Assembly: GCA_017545225.1 (NCBI GenBank)
Contig: JAFWPR010000131.1
Location: forward strand, 1 to 42,143
DNA length: 42,143 nt
From: Clostridia bacterium
GTDB lineage: Bacteria; Bacillota; Clostridia; Oscillospirales; CAG-272
Direction of reading: 5' to 3'
In this document: positions 32,066 through 40,037 of the stretch, piece by piece
Numbering within the stretch: the first letter of the stretch is position 1
Layout: each line of letters starts with the position of its first letter
Position numbers and translations under genes: made by a program
Notes under the pieces: generated by a model
What the model was told of the DNA's origin: nothing
Databases searched by the model: none
The model's input: only the letters and a program-made list of their open reading frames with translations

Positions 32066-32168
32066 AGATCCTTCGGCTCCGGTCTTCAACCTCCGCTCAG
32101 GATGACACCTTTTCCGTTTTCGTGTCATTCTGAGCGCAGCGAATAAAATGAGCGAAGTCGAAGAATCT
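32066..32168. repeat. Head-to-head pair of interspersed repeat modules
   Basis: 32066-32107 begins AGATCCTTCGGCTCC and ends CGCTCAGGATGACAC; 32121-32168 is an inverted related copy (GTGTCATTCTGAGCG ... GAAGAATCT). They can fold into one long imperfect hairpin. The left copy matches the module at 8929-8971. It lies between fakA and fakB, within what otherwise looks like one operon. Confidence 0.8.
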
Positions 32169-32245
32169 GAAAACGAAAATAATCAGGAGACACTGAGGCA
32201 ATAAAAAACACAGCCGTGCAATACGGCGGAACGGAGATAAAGACG

Positions 32246-33115
32246 ATGCTTGTTTTATTCACCGACACCGACACCGACATCACCCCGAAGATGGCTGAGG
32301 AGTACGGCTACCGTCTGATCAGTATGCCCTACAGTATCGACGGAAAGAGCACCTACCCTTACGTAGACTTCGAGGAGTTCGACGCTCACGCTTTTTACGA
32401 TATGCTCCGCGCGGGCGCTCTTCCGAACACCTCCGCGATAAGCGAGGAATCGTACAGACAGTATTTCGAGCCCCACTTTGAGGCGGGGAACGATATTCTT
32501 TACGTTCACTTCTCCCGAGCCATGACGGCGACCTTCGACGCGATGGACCGCGCCGTCGCCGCTCTTCTCGAGAAATACCCGAACGTTCATTTCTACGAAG
32601 TCGACACGAAGGCCATCACGATAGGAAGCCTCAATATCGTTCTTGAGATCGGTCAGATGTACAAGGACGGCAAGAGCGCCGAGGAGATCCTTGCGTGGGC
32701 GAAGGAAGAGGTAGACCGTTTCGCCGTTTATTTCTTCGCGGACGATCTGCGCTTCTTCAAGCACAGCGGACGCGTTTCGGGGCTTGCCGGAACGATGGGC
32801 ACTCTGCTCGGCGTCCGCCCGATCATCCATATGAACTCCGAGGGCAAGATGGTGTCCGTCGGTAAGGAGAAGGGACGCGCGAAAGCCGTCGCCCGTCTCG
32901 TCGACACGGTCGCCGAGCTCGGCGAGGGACTGAAGGAACACCGCGTCATCGTTGCCCACACCGACTCGCCCGAAATCGTCGGTGAGCTTGCAGACAAGCT
33001 CAAGGAGAGATTCGGCGACGACCTCGACATGATATGCGTAGACGTCAACCCGACCGCGGGCTCCCACTGCGGGCCGAATACCGTCGGCGTAAGTTTCCAC
33101 GCAAAGCACAGATAA
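32246..33115 (+). CDS. fakB: DegV family fatty-acid-binding protein (FakB-like)
   Basis: A 289-residue DegV protein. These proteins bind a fatty acid in a hydrophobic tunnel and present its carboxyl group to FakA. Typical segments are FTDTDTDITPKMAEEYG at the N-terminus, PNTSAISEESYRQYF, DTKAITIG, RFFKHSGRVSG, GVRPIIHMNSEGKM and NPTAGSHCGPNTVGVSF. I chose the ATG at 32246, with GGAG 9 bases upstream; an upstream in-frame GTG at 32216 has no ribosome site. It follows fakA by 190 bases occupied partly by a repeat. Confidence 0.92.
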   Translation: MLVLFTDTDTDITPKMAEEYGYRLISMPYSIDGKSTYPYVDFEEFDAHAFYDMLRAGALPNTSAISEESYRQYFEPHFEAGNDILYVHFSRAMTATFDAMDRAVAALLEKYPNVHFYEVDTKAITIGSLNIVLEIGQMYKDGKSAEEILAWAKEEVDRFAVYFFADDLRFFKHSGRVSGLAGTMGTLLGVRPIIHMNSEGKMVSVGKEKGRAKAVARLVDTVAELGEGLKEHRVIVAHTDSPEIVGELADKLKERFGDDLDMICVDVNPTAGSHCGPNTVGVSFHAKHR

Positions 33116-33128
33116 GGCGCGCGCTGCC

Positions 33129-34259
33129 ATGGTCGAGATCAGAGAGATAAAAACGAAAAAAGAACAGAGGGAATTTTTAAAGTTCCCTCTCGATCTTTAC
33201 CGGGATAACGAGAATTTCGTCCCGCCGCTCTGGGGAGACGAGAAAAAGATCTTCCGTCCCGACTACATCTATTACGACACCTGCGAGGCCGTTTACTACG
33301 GCGCGTACAGGGACGGGAAGATGGTCGGCAGGATCAGCGGTATTCTCCAGCGCGCCTCGAACGAGAAATGGGATCAGAAGCGCGTGAGATTCACAAGATT
33401 TGACGCGATCGACGACTCCGAGGTGGCGAAAGCGCTTTTCGATGCCGTCGAAAGGTGGGCGGCGGATCACGGAATGGATACGGTCTGCGGTCCGCTCGGC
33501 TTCTCCGATCTCGAGCGCGAGGGCCTTCTGATCGAGGGATTCGACGAGCTCTCGACCTTCGAGGAGCAGTACAACGCCGAGTATTACGGACGGCTGATCG
33601 AGGAATGCGGCTACGCCAAGGAGGTCGACTGGATCGAGAGCAAGATCTACGCGCCGGACGAGGACGACGGGACTCTCGAGAAGATGGCGGACTTCGTCAT
33701 GAAGCGTTATAACCTCCGCTACGGCGGAGCGAAGAACGTCAGGGATTTCATTAACCGCTACGCCGATCAGCTTTTCGAACTTCTTGACAAGGCGTACGAC
33801 AAGCTGTACGGGACGGTCCCCTTCACCGACAGGATGAAGAAGATGCTGATCGACAACTTCCTTCTCATCGTCGACCTGAAATACGTCGACGTCATCCTCG
33901 ACGAGAACGACCGCGTCGTCTGTATGGGAGTGAGTTTCCCATCCATCGCGAAGGCGGTGCAGAAGTCGAACGGCCATCTCACCCCGCTCGCTCTTTTGCG
34001 GATCCTGCGCTCTCTCAAAAAGCCCGAGATCCTCGATCTCGCGCTGATCGCCGTCGACGAGGAATACATGAACCGCGGCGTCAGCACGGTGTTCTCCGCG
34101 GGACTCCTCAACATTCTGAAAAACGGAACGGTCAAATATGCGGAGACGAACCTCAACCTCGAGGACAACTACGCGATAATAAATCAGTGGCGCCGGTTTC
34201 GCGCCGTCAATCACAAGAGGCGCAGATCGTACGTCAAAAAGATCGGAACGGAAAACTGA
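33129..34259 (+). CDS. GNAT-like acyltransferase family protein
   Basis: A 376-residue protein similar to large GNAT-fold proteins of unassigned function. The N-terminal third contains YYGAYRDGKMVGRISG, resembling a GNAT strand-turn, and the middle has TVCGPLGFSDLEREGLLIEGFD. The C-terminal part has LDLALIAVDEEYMNRGVSTV and AETNLNLEDNYAIINQWR, fitting the GNAT acyl-CoA-binding and terminal motifs. No membrane segment is seen. It lies 13 bases after fakB and 1 base before plsX, so it is firmly inside the lipid operon, which suggests a lipid-related acyl transfer. The ribosome site (AAGG) is weak. Confidence 0.75.
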   Translation: MVEIREIKTKKEQREFLKFPLDLYRDNENFVPPLWGDEKKIFRPDYIYYDTCEAVYYGAYRDGKMVGRISGILQRASNEKWDQKRVRFTRFDAIDDSEVAKALFDAVERWAADHGMDTVCGPLGFSDLEREGLLIEGFDELSTFEEQYNAEYYGRLIEECGYAKEVDWIESKIYAPDEDDGTLEKMADFVMKRYNLRYGGAKNVRDFINRYADQLFELLDKAYDKLYGTVPFTDRMKKMLIDNFLLIVDLKYVDVILDENDRVVCMGVSFPSIAKAVQKSNGHLTPLALLRILRSLKKPEILDLALIAVDEEYMNRGVSTVFSAGLLNILKNGTVKYAETNLNLEDNYAIINQWRRFRAVNHKRRRSYVKKIGTEN

Positions 34260-34260
34260 T

Positions 34261-35280
34261 ATGAAGATAATCATGGACACTCTCGGCGGCGACAAGTCGC
34301 CGGGAGCCAACGTCGACGGCGTCATCGCCGCGCTTGAAAAGTATCCGGATCTCTCCTTCATTCTGACGGGAGAGGAAGATTATCTGCGCGAAGCGGCGGT
34401 CGGATACGAGGACCGTATCGAGATCGTAAACGCGCCGGGGATAATAACGGGCGACGACAAGCCGACGGACGCGATACGGCTGAAAAAAGACGCCTCGATG
34501 ATCGCGGGCATACGCCTGCTGCGCGAGCGCGAGGACGCGGACGCCCTCGTGTCGTGCGGCGCGACGGGCGCGCTCGTCGCCGCCGCGACCCTGCGGATCG
34601 GCAGGATCAGAGGGATCCGCCGCCCCGCGTTCTGCCCCATCCTTCCGACGATGGACGGCGGAACGGTCGGTATCTGCGACAGCGGAGCGAACACCGAGGT
34701 CTCGGCGGAGATGCTCCTTCAGTTCGCCGTGATGGGCACGGAATATATGAAGTGCGTTTTCGGCAAGGAAAACCCGCGCGTGGCGCTGCTGAACGTGGGG
34801 ACGGAAGCCGAAAAGGGCGACGATCTGAGGCGCGAGGCGTACGCGCTGCTCTCGGAGGCAGACGGGGTCAACTTCGTCGGGAACATGGAGAGCCGCGATC
34901 TGCTCTCGGGCAAATACGACGTCGTCGTGGCGGACGGCTTCTCGGGCAACGTGCTCGTCAAGACGGTCGAGGGGACCGCGCTCGAACTGCTCAAAAAACT
35001 GAAAAGAGATATCTACTCGAAAACGAGATACAAAATAGGCGCCATGATAATGAAGGACATGTTCGCAAAGGAAAAGGCGTTCATGAACTATCAGAATTAC
35101 GGCGGGAGCGTGCTGATCGGCACGGAAAAATCGGTCATCAAGGGACACGGCTCGTCGGACGCTTCGGCGGTGCTGAAATGCATCGAACAGGCGATAACGA
35201 TAAAAGCGGGCTCAATGAATGAAAACATATCCGCGTGGCTCGCCATGCGAGAAGAGAAAAAGGAGACAGAAAATGTTTGA
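34261..35280 (+). CDS. plsX: Phosphate acyltransferase
   Basis: A 339-residue enzyme that makes acyl-phosphate from acyl-ACP for glycerol-3-phosphate acylation by PlsY. Family signatures visible are MDTLGGDKSPGANVDGVIAA at the N-terminus, SCGATGALVAAATLRIGRI, RPAFCPILPTMDGGTVGICD, LLNVGTEAEKGDD, VADGFSGNVLVKTVEGTA and YQNYGGSVLIG. The next gene, acpP, overlaps its end by 8 bases. plsX beside acpP is a frequent arrangement in Bacillota. FakA/FakB make the same acyl-phosphate from free fatty acids, so the operon joins two entries into one pathway. Confidence 0.96.
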   Translation: MKIIMDTLGGDKSPGANVDGVIAALEKYPDLSFILTGEEDYLREAAVGYEDRIEIVNAPGIITGDDKPTDAIRLKKDASMIAGIRLLREREDADALVSCGATGALVAAATLRIGRIRGIRRPAFCPILPTMDGGTVGICDSGANTEVSAEMLLQFAVMGTEYMKCVFGKENPRVALLNVGTEAEKGDDLRREAYALLSEADGVNFVGNMESRDLLSGKYDVVVADGFSGNVLVKTVEGTALELLKKLKRDIYSKTRYKIGAMIMKDMFAKEKAFMNYQNYGGSVLIGTEKSVIKGHGSSDASAVLKCIEQAITIKAGSMNENISAWLAMREEKKETENV

Positions 35281-35494
35281 AGACGTAAAGGCGATCCTGA
35301 TCGAACAACTGCGCGTAACGAACAAGGAGATCACGGCGGAAACGAGGATCAAGGAGGATCTCGGAGCGGACTCGCTCGATATCCTTCAGCTTCTGATGAC
35401 GCTCGAGGAGCAGCGCGGGATCACGATCCCCGACGAGGCGCTCGCAACGTTCGAGACCGTGGGAGATATAGTGGATTATCTTGAAAAGCACTGA
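35273..35494 (+). CDS. acpP: Acyl carrier protein
   Basis: A 73-residue protein. Ser34 in LGADSLDILQLLM is the site of 4'-phosphopantetheine attachment, and the rest has the usual acidic four-helix pattern (EERR-poor, ending DIVDYLEKH). It carries growing acyl chains in fatty-acid synthesis. I chose the ATG at 35273 inside the end of plsX, with AGGAG 7 bases upstream; the in-frame ATG at 35219 has a proline- and arginine-rich extension that does not look like ACP. Confidence 0.95.
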   Translation: MFEDVKAILIEQLRVTNKEITAETRIKEDLGADSLDILQLLMTLEEQRGITIPDEALATFETVGDIVDYLEKH

Positions 35495-35504
35495 CCGGTC
35501 GAAT

Positions 35505-35525
35505 CCCCCCGCCCTCCGCGGGGGG
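35505..35525 (+). terminator. Terminator of the fakA-acpP operon
   Basis: An 8-bp GC stem (35505-35512 with 35518-35525) and 5-base loop, followed by G, TATTCC and TTTT. The U run is short. Confidence 0.65.
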
Positions 35526-35556
35526 GTATTCCTTTTCCGGGTGAAAGGCGACTGTA

Positions 35557-36408
35557 ATGAAAAAAGATCAGATGGTACGAAAAGAACAATACCGTGAAGC
35601 CGTCAGACTTGAAGGCGAGAAGATCAAACGGTCTTTCGGCTGGGGGATCACCGCGTACAGCATCATCATGAAAAACAAGATCGTGATCTCGTGCTGTCTC
35701 TTGTTCCAGGGCTTCTTTTGGGTCTTCAATCCGAAAGGATCGCTCGAGTGGGATATTATGATTCTTTCAATACTGGCTCTTTTATACGCCGTCGCGGGAC
35801 TGCTCGTTCTTATCACGGGCGGAAACAGCGTCGCGGTAAAGGGACAGAAAAAGGTCGGCGAAATGTACCGGGAAAAAATCGACGGCAAAAGAAAGCAGTT
35901 TTCCGAGCCTGCCGAGCGCCTGTCCGACGTTACGGTCGTAAAAGCGCGCGAAGAGGAATTGCATAAAGAAGAGGAAAGAGTCAAAGAGTTCTCAAATGAA
36001 GCGAAAAAGAAGATCGCTACGAAAAAGAACCTTCTTATCGTTTGTTACGTGCTTCTGATGATCGTCAGTATAACGATCATAATATTCAAGTCGTTCTTCA
36101 GCGGAGCGGTCTTTGTGATCCTCGGCGTGATACTCACGGCCGAAGGGGTATTCAGTTTTATCACCTGGATGAAAACGAAAGATTCCGTCAAGCCACGCGA
36201 CCGAGCCGTCTCGCTAACCATCGCGGTTTTTTCGGTCCTGCTCGGCGTAGTCCTCGTCTTCTTCCCGATCTTTACGGGCAATATGGTGATCCGGTTTATC
36301 GGGATCGGTATCCTCTTAAAGGCCGTGACGGAACTCGTTATCGGTTTCCGCAACCGCAGCCTGATACTCGATACGAAAGAAACGATATCAGAGATAAAGA
36401 ATATTTGA
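35557..36408 (+). CDS. Membrane protein with DUF308/HdeD-like repeats
   Basis: A 283-residue protein that I cannot assign firmly. A basic N-terminus precedes two hydrophobic segments (about 40-60 and 68-90), then a charged, coiled-coil-like stretch (about 100-165, rich in Lys/Glu), then four more hydrophobic segments. The last pair, containing VVLVFFPIFTGNMVIRFIGI, resembles DUF308/HdeD repeats. AAGG lies upstream of the ATG. It has no clear operon partner: a terminator precedes it and another follows. Function is unknown. Confidence 0.7.
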   Translation: MKKDQMVRKEQYREAVRLEGEKIKRSFGWGITAYSIIMKNKIVISCCLLFQGFFWVFNPKGSLEWDIMILSILALLYAVAGLLVLITGGNSVAVKGQKKVGEMYREKIDGKRKQFSEPAERLSDVTVVKAREEELHKEEERVKEFSNEAKKKIATKKNLLIVCYVLLMIVSITIIIFKSFFSGAVFVILGVILTAEGVFSFITWMKTKDSVKPRDRAVSLTIAVFSVLLGVVLVFFPIFTGNMVIRFIGIGILLKAVTELVIGFRNRSLILDTKETISEIKNI

Positions 36409-36425
36409 AAAGCACCGAGTAAAAG

Positions 36426-36458
36426 AAAAGCGCCCGATCGGATGATCGGGCGCTTTTT
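36426..36458. terminator. Bidirectional terminator between convergent genes
   Basis: A 14-bp perfect stem (36426-36439 with 36444-36457) around GGAT, with A and T runs at the ends. Confidence 0.9.
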
Positions 36459-36468
36459 GTTTGTAAAA

Positions 36469-37608
36469 TCAAATCTCCGGAATGTTGACCTCGATCTCAC
36501 GGCCGAGCTTCGCGCTCCGGACGATGCCGTCGATGATCGCCTGTTTGATGACGTTCTGCGAGGTCGGGACGGGAGCGGGGCCTCCGGTCTTTATCGCGTC
36601 GACGAAGGAGCGTACTTTCTTGAAGAAGTTGCTGTCCTCTTCTTCGATCAGCGGGACGACGGTCTCCGCCTGCTCGCCGCAGAGATCGTGGTAAAGGATC
36701 ATCGGGCCGCCGACGGAGCCGTTCCAGCAGTCGGTGGACGGGATGCGGAGCGCGCCCTCTTTACCGAAGATGATCGTGTCGCCGGGGGTGTCCGGGTGCA
36801 TAGCCCACGAGATCCTGAAGTCGAGGATGATACCGCCCTCGAGACGAACGAACGCCGCGCCGAAGTCGTCCACGGAGAAACGCGCCGCATCCTCTCCGTT
36901 GTACTTCGGATCCTTGCCGAAGAAGTCGGACGTGTAGCCAGTGATCGTGAGCGGCTTCGGGTAGCCGATCGCGTTGAGGACCATATCGAGAGAATAAGAT
37001 CCTATATCGCCGATCGCACCGATGCCCGCCGTGCTGTCCTCGATGAACGTGCCGCCCGGGATCCCGCGCCTTCTGCCGCCGCCGGTCTGTATGTAGTAGA
37101 TCTCGCCGAGAGCCCCCGATTCGACGATCTTCTTGATCATCTTCATATTGGGATCGAATCTCGGCTGGAAGCCGACGGAAACGAACTTGCCCGTTCTCTT
37201 CTCCGCGCGGCAGACCTCGACCGCCTCGTCGAGCGTTACGGTAAACGGTTTTTCGAGCAGGACGTTGACGCCGTGCTCGAGAGCGTTGATCGTCGGAGCG
37301 GCGTGCTGACGGTGATACGTGCAGATCGACACTCCGTCGAGATCCGGCTCGTTGTCGAGAAGTTCTTTATCGGACGAGTATACGCGTACGTCCGGACCGA
37401 GGTTGAACTGCTCTATCCTCTCGTACGCCTTCCACGGCTCGAGATCGGCGAGCGCGACGATCTCTACGTCGTTCATTTTGGCGTACTGGTAAAAATGGAC
37501 CCAGGAGATGCCTCCCGTTCCGATGACTCCTATTCTGACCTTTTTGTCCGTGCGGTCTTCTTTCTTTTCTTCCGCCTGTTTGAACTGACTGAGTACGGCG
37601 TCTGACAT
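36469..37608 (-). CDS. Gfo/Idh/MocA family oxidoreductase
   Basis: A 379-residue NAD(P)-dependent dehydrogenase-like protein. The Rossmann start is VRIGVIGTGGISWVHFYQY (about residues 24-42), EKPF (Lys120) is the family's conserved catalytic-site element, and GAIGDIGSYSLDMVLNAIG is typical of the second domain. An unusual charged N-terminal extension of about 22 residues precedes the Rossmann fold. Members oxidise sugars, inositols or amino sugars; the substrate cannot be read. AAAGGA lies 8 bases before the ATG. It has its own promoter after the pdp terminator, so it is not part of the nucleoside operon. Confidence 0.9.
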   Translation of the reverse strand: MSDAVLSQFKQAEEKKEDRTDKKVRIGVIGTGGISWVHFYQYAKMNDVEIVALADLEPWKAYERIEQFNLGPDVRVYSSDKELLDNEPDLDGVSICTYHRQHAAPTINALEHGVNVLLEKPFTVTLDEAVEVCRAEKRTGKFVSVGFQPRFDPNMKMIKKIVESGALGEIYYIQTGGGRRRGIPGGTFIEDSTAGIGAIGDIGSYSLDMVLNAIGYPKPLTITGYTSDFFGKDPKYNGEDAARFSVDDFGAAFVRLEGGIILDFRISWAMHPDTPGDTIIFGKEGALRIPSTDCWNGSVGGPMILYHDLCGEQAETVVPLIEEEDSNFFKKVRSFVDAIKTGGPAPVPTSQNVIKQAIIDGIVRSAKLGREIEVNIPEI

Positions 37609-37659
37609 ATTTCGCTTCCTTTCTTCTTACGCGGTGATCCGCGATACTTACGCAACATA

Positions 37660-37688
37660 ATTCTACCATTTTCCGCGCCGTTTGTAAA
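37660..37688 (-). promoter_or_regulatory. Predicted promoter of the Gfo/Idh/MocA gene
   Basis: TTTACA (37683-37688), a 17-base spacer ending TGG and TAGAAT (37660-37665). Confidence 0.7.
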
Positions 37689-37691
37689 CAT

Positions 37692-37730
37692 AAAAAAGGC
37701 GTCCCGGCGAGTTTTTGACCCGCCGGGACG
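37692..37730 (-). terminator. Terminator of the nucleoside operon
   Basis: A 10-bp GC stem (37700-37709 with 37721-37730) followed on the minus strand by a run of six T. It lies just after the pdp stop codon. Confidence 0.85.
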
Positions 37731-37738
37731 GTTTTGAA

Positions 37739-39046
37739 TCATGAAACGATACCGTAAATGAGCGGTCCGGCTTCAGGAGCTGCCTCGCCGACGCCTACCG
37801 CCGAAAGAACTTCCTCCTCTGCGCCCGGAAGCGCGGAGGCGTCGTTCGTCAGAAGCGTGCAGATCGCGTCGCCGACTTCGATACGATCGCCCGTTTTCTT
37901 CCTGATAAGGATGCCCGCCGCGTGATCGATCGTATCCTCCTTCGACGCGCGTCCCGCGCCGAGTTTCACCGACGCTTTGCCGATCTTCTCGGCGTCCGTC
38001 GAGACGATGAAGCCTGCCGAGGGAGAAAGAACGTCTTTGACGTGAGCCGCCGCCGGGAAGAGCGAAACGTCGTCCAGATACCGGACGTCGCCGCCCTGCG
38101 AGGCGATCCACTCCTTCATTTTTTCAAAAGCCGCGCCCGATCTTATCGCGCCGCGCACTTCCCTCTCCGCCTCGGAGGCGGCGATACCGCGGACCATCGA
38201 AACGAGCTGGGACGCGAGGATGACCGAGACCTCGTAAAGGTCGCCGGAGTCGGCTCCCTTCAGAATATTGACCGCCTCGATAACCTCGAGGGAGTTGCCG
38301 ACCGCCGCGCCGAGCGGCACGTCCATATTCGAGAGAACGGCTCTGACGCGCCTGCCGCAGCCCTTCCCTATCTTGACCATCTCGCGGGCAAGTTCCTCCG
38401 CCGCCTCGGGCGTCTTCATAAACGCGCCGGAGCCGACCTTTACGTCGAGAACGATGTTGTGAGAACCCGCCGCGAGTTTTTTGCTCATGATACTCGAGGT
38501 GATCAGCGGGATCGAGTCGACCGTCGCAGTCACGTCGCGCAGCGCGTAGAGTTTCTTGTCCGCGGGGGTGAGGTTGCCGCTCTGCCCGATCACCGCGACG
38601 CCGATCTTTTCGACCTGGCCGAGGAAGTCGGCGGGCGACAGGTCGGTTTTGTATCCGGGGATCGATTCGAGTTTGTCGACGGTGCCTCCCGTGTGACCCA
38701 GTCCGCGGCCGGACATCTTCGCCATCTTGCCTCCGAGAGCGGCGACGACGGGCGCGACGATCAGCGTCGTCTTGTCGCCGACGCCGCCGGTGGAGTGCTT
38801 GTCAGCCGACAGTTCGCCGAACCGAGAGAGGTCGACCGTGTCGCCCGAGCGCGCCATGCACCCGGTGAGCGTCACCGTCTCCCTCTCGGTCATCCCGCGG
38901 TAAAAGATCGCCATGAGGAGCGCGGACGCCTGATAGTCCGGGATCGAACCGTTCGTAAAACCGTCGATGAAATACTCTATCTCTCCGTCGGTCAGTTCTC
39001 CGCCGTCTCTTTTTTTGCGGATCAGGTCGTACATCCTGTAGCTCAT
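37739..39046 (-). CDS. pdp: Pyrimidine-nucleoside phosphorylase
   Basis: A 435-residue enzyme that splits uridine, thymidine or deoxyuridine with phosphate into base and (deoxy)ribose 1-phosphate. Clear signatures are MYDLIRKKRDGGELT at the N-terminus, DKHSTGGVGDKTTL (phosphate-binding), MSGRGLGHTGGTVDKLESIP and DVKVGSGAFMKT. I chose ATG 39046, with AAGG 8 bases upstream; a GTG three codons earlier is possible. It is the last gene of an operon with a BMP-type nucleoside ABC transporter, so uptake and cleavage of nucleosides are linked. Confidence 0.94.
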   Translation of the reverse strand: MSYRMYDLIRKKRDGGELTDGEIEYFIDGFTNGSIPDYQASALLMAIFYRGMTERETVTLTGCMARSGDTVDLSRFGELSADKHSTGGVGDKTTLIVAPVVAALGGKMAKMSGRGLGHTGGTVDKLESIPGYKTDLSPADFLGQVEKIGVAVIGQSGNLTPADKKLYALRDVTATVDSIPLITSSIMSKKLAAGSHNIVLDVKVGSGAFMKTPEAAEELAREMVKIGKGCGRRVRAVLSNMDVPLGAAVGNSLEVIEAVNILKGADSGDLYEVSVILASQLVSMVRGIAASEAEREVRGAIRSGAAFEKMKEWIASQGGDVRYLDDVSLFPAAAHVKDVLSPSAGFIVSTDAEKIGKASVKLGAGRASKEDTIDHAAGILIRKKTGDRIEVGDAICTLLTNDASALPGAEEEVLSAVGVGEAAPEAGPLIYGIVS

Positions 39047-39056
39047 GTCCGTCACC

Positions 39057-40037
39057 TTATCTCATACCCTTATCGTACGGTATACCCTCCGCCTTCGGCG
39101 CGCGCGAACGTTTGGACGTGAACGCGAGGACGAGAAGGACCGCCACGTACGGGATGATATAGTAGAAATACTGAGGAAGATTCAGCGCTTTAAGGAACGG
39201 AACTCTCTGATAGTTTCCGCCGAGGCATTTCAGGAATCCGAAGAACAGAGCGCCGAGGGCTATGCCGAGCGGCTTCCAGTTTCCGAAGATCATGATAGCC
39301 AGGGCGAGGAAGCCCATTCCCGCGACGGCGCCGGTCGCCTGACCGTTCGCAACGGTGGCGATGTAGACGTATCCGCCGAATCCCGCGAGCGCGCCGGAGA
39401 CCGTCGTGCCGAGGTATCTCATGCGGTTGACGTTGATGCCGACGCTCGCCGCCGCCTGCGGATGTTCGCCGCAGGAGCGCAGACGCAGACCCGTCTTCGT
39501 TTTGTAGATCAGGATCGACAGAAGGATGAAGAGTCCGAGCGCGATGAACGTGGAAATATACGCCTTGTCGAAGAATATCTTGAGGAAGTCGTTCAGTTCT
39601 CCGTTCTTGAGCGAATAACCGAAGTCTTTGACCTGACCCTGCGAGTTCAGCGCGGGAGTCATCTCAAGCTGGTCCTTGTTGTAGAAGACCTTGATGAAGA
39701 ACAGCGCGATCGCGGGAGCAAGCATGTTGAGCGCCGTACCCGCTATCGTCTGGTCGGCCTTCAGTTTTATCGCCGAAAACGCCAGCAGCAGCGAGAAGAG
39801 TCCACCCGATACCGCCGCGACGGCGAGAGCTATCACGAACGTCAGCTGATTGTGATCGACGAAGAACGGTATATCGCGAAGAAGGAGAGCCGTAAGAGCG
39901 CCGGAGAACGCTCCGAAGATCATGATACCGTCAAGGGCGATGTTGATGATGCCCGAACGCTCCGCGAACATACCCGCGAGCGCTACGATAAGGAGCGGTA
40001 TCGTATAAATGAGCGTTTTTTGAAGCAGGAAGATCAC
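39057..40037 (-). CDS. nupQ: Nucleoside ABC transporter permease (NupQ-like)
   Basis: A 326-residue permease with about nine membrane segments, of the BPD_transp_2 type found in nucleoside/BMP-type ABC importers. Typical segments are ERSGIINIALDGIMIFGAF near the N-terminus, and LRLRSCGEHPQAAASVGINV with TVSGALAGFGGYVYI, which form the coupling loop and following helix. The start is a GTG that overlaps the previous stop (GTGA), with a near-perfect GGGAGGTGAT ribosome site upstream. It forms a pair with the permease at 40034. Confidence 0.9.
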   Translation of the reverse strand: MIFLLQKTLIYTIPLLIVALAGMFAERSGIINIALDGIMIFGAFSGALTALLLRDIPFFVDHNQLTFVIALAVAAVSGGLFSLLLAFSAIKLKADQTIAGTALNMLAPAIALFFIKVFYNKDQLEMTPALNSQGQVKDFGYSLKNGELNDFLKIFFDKAYISTFIALGLFILLSILIYKTKTGLRLRSCGEHPQAAASVGINVNRMRYLGTTVSGALAGFGGYVYIATVANGQATGAVAGMGFLALAIMIFGNWKPLGIALGALFFGFLKCLGGNYQRVPFLKALNLPQYFYYIIPYVAVLLVLAFTSKRSRAPKAEGIPYDKGMR

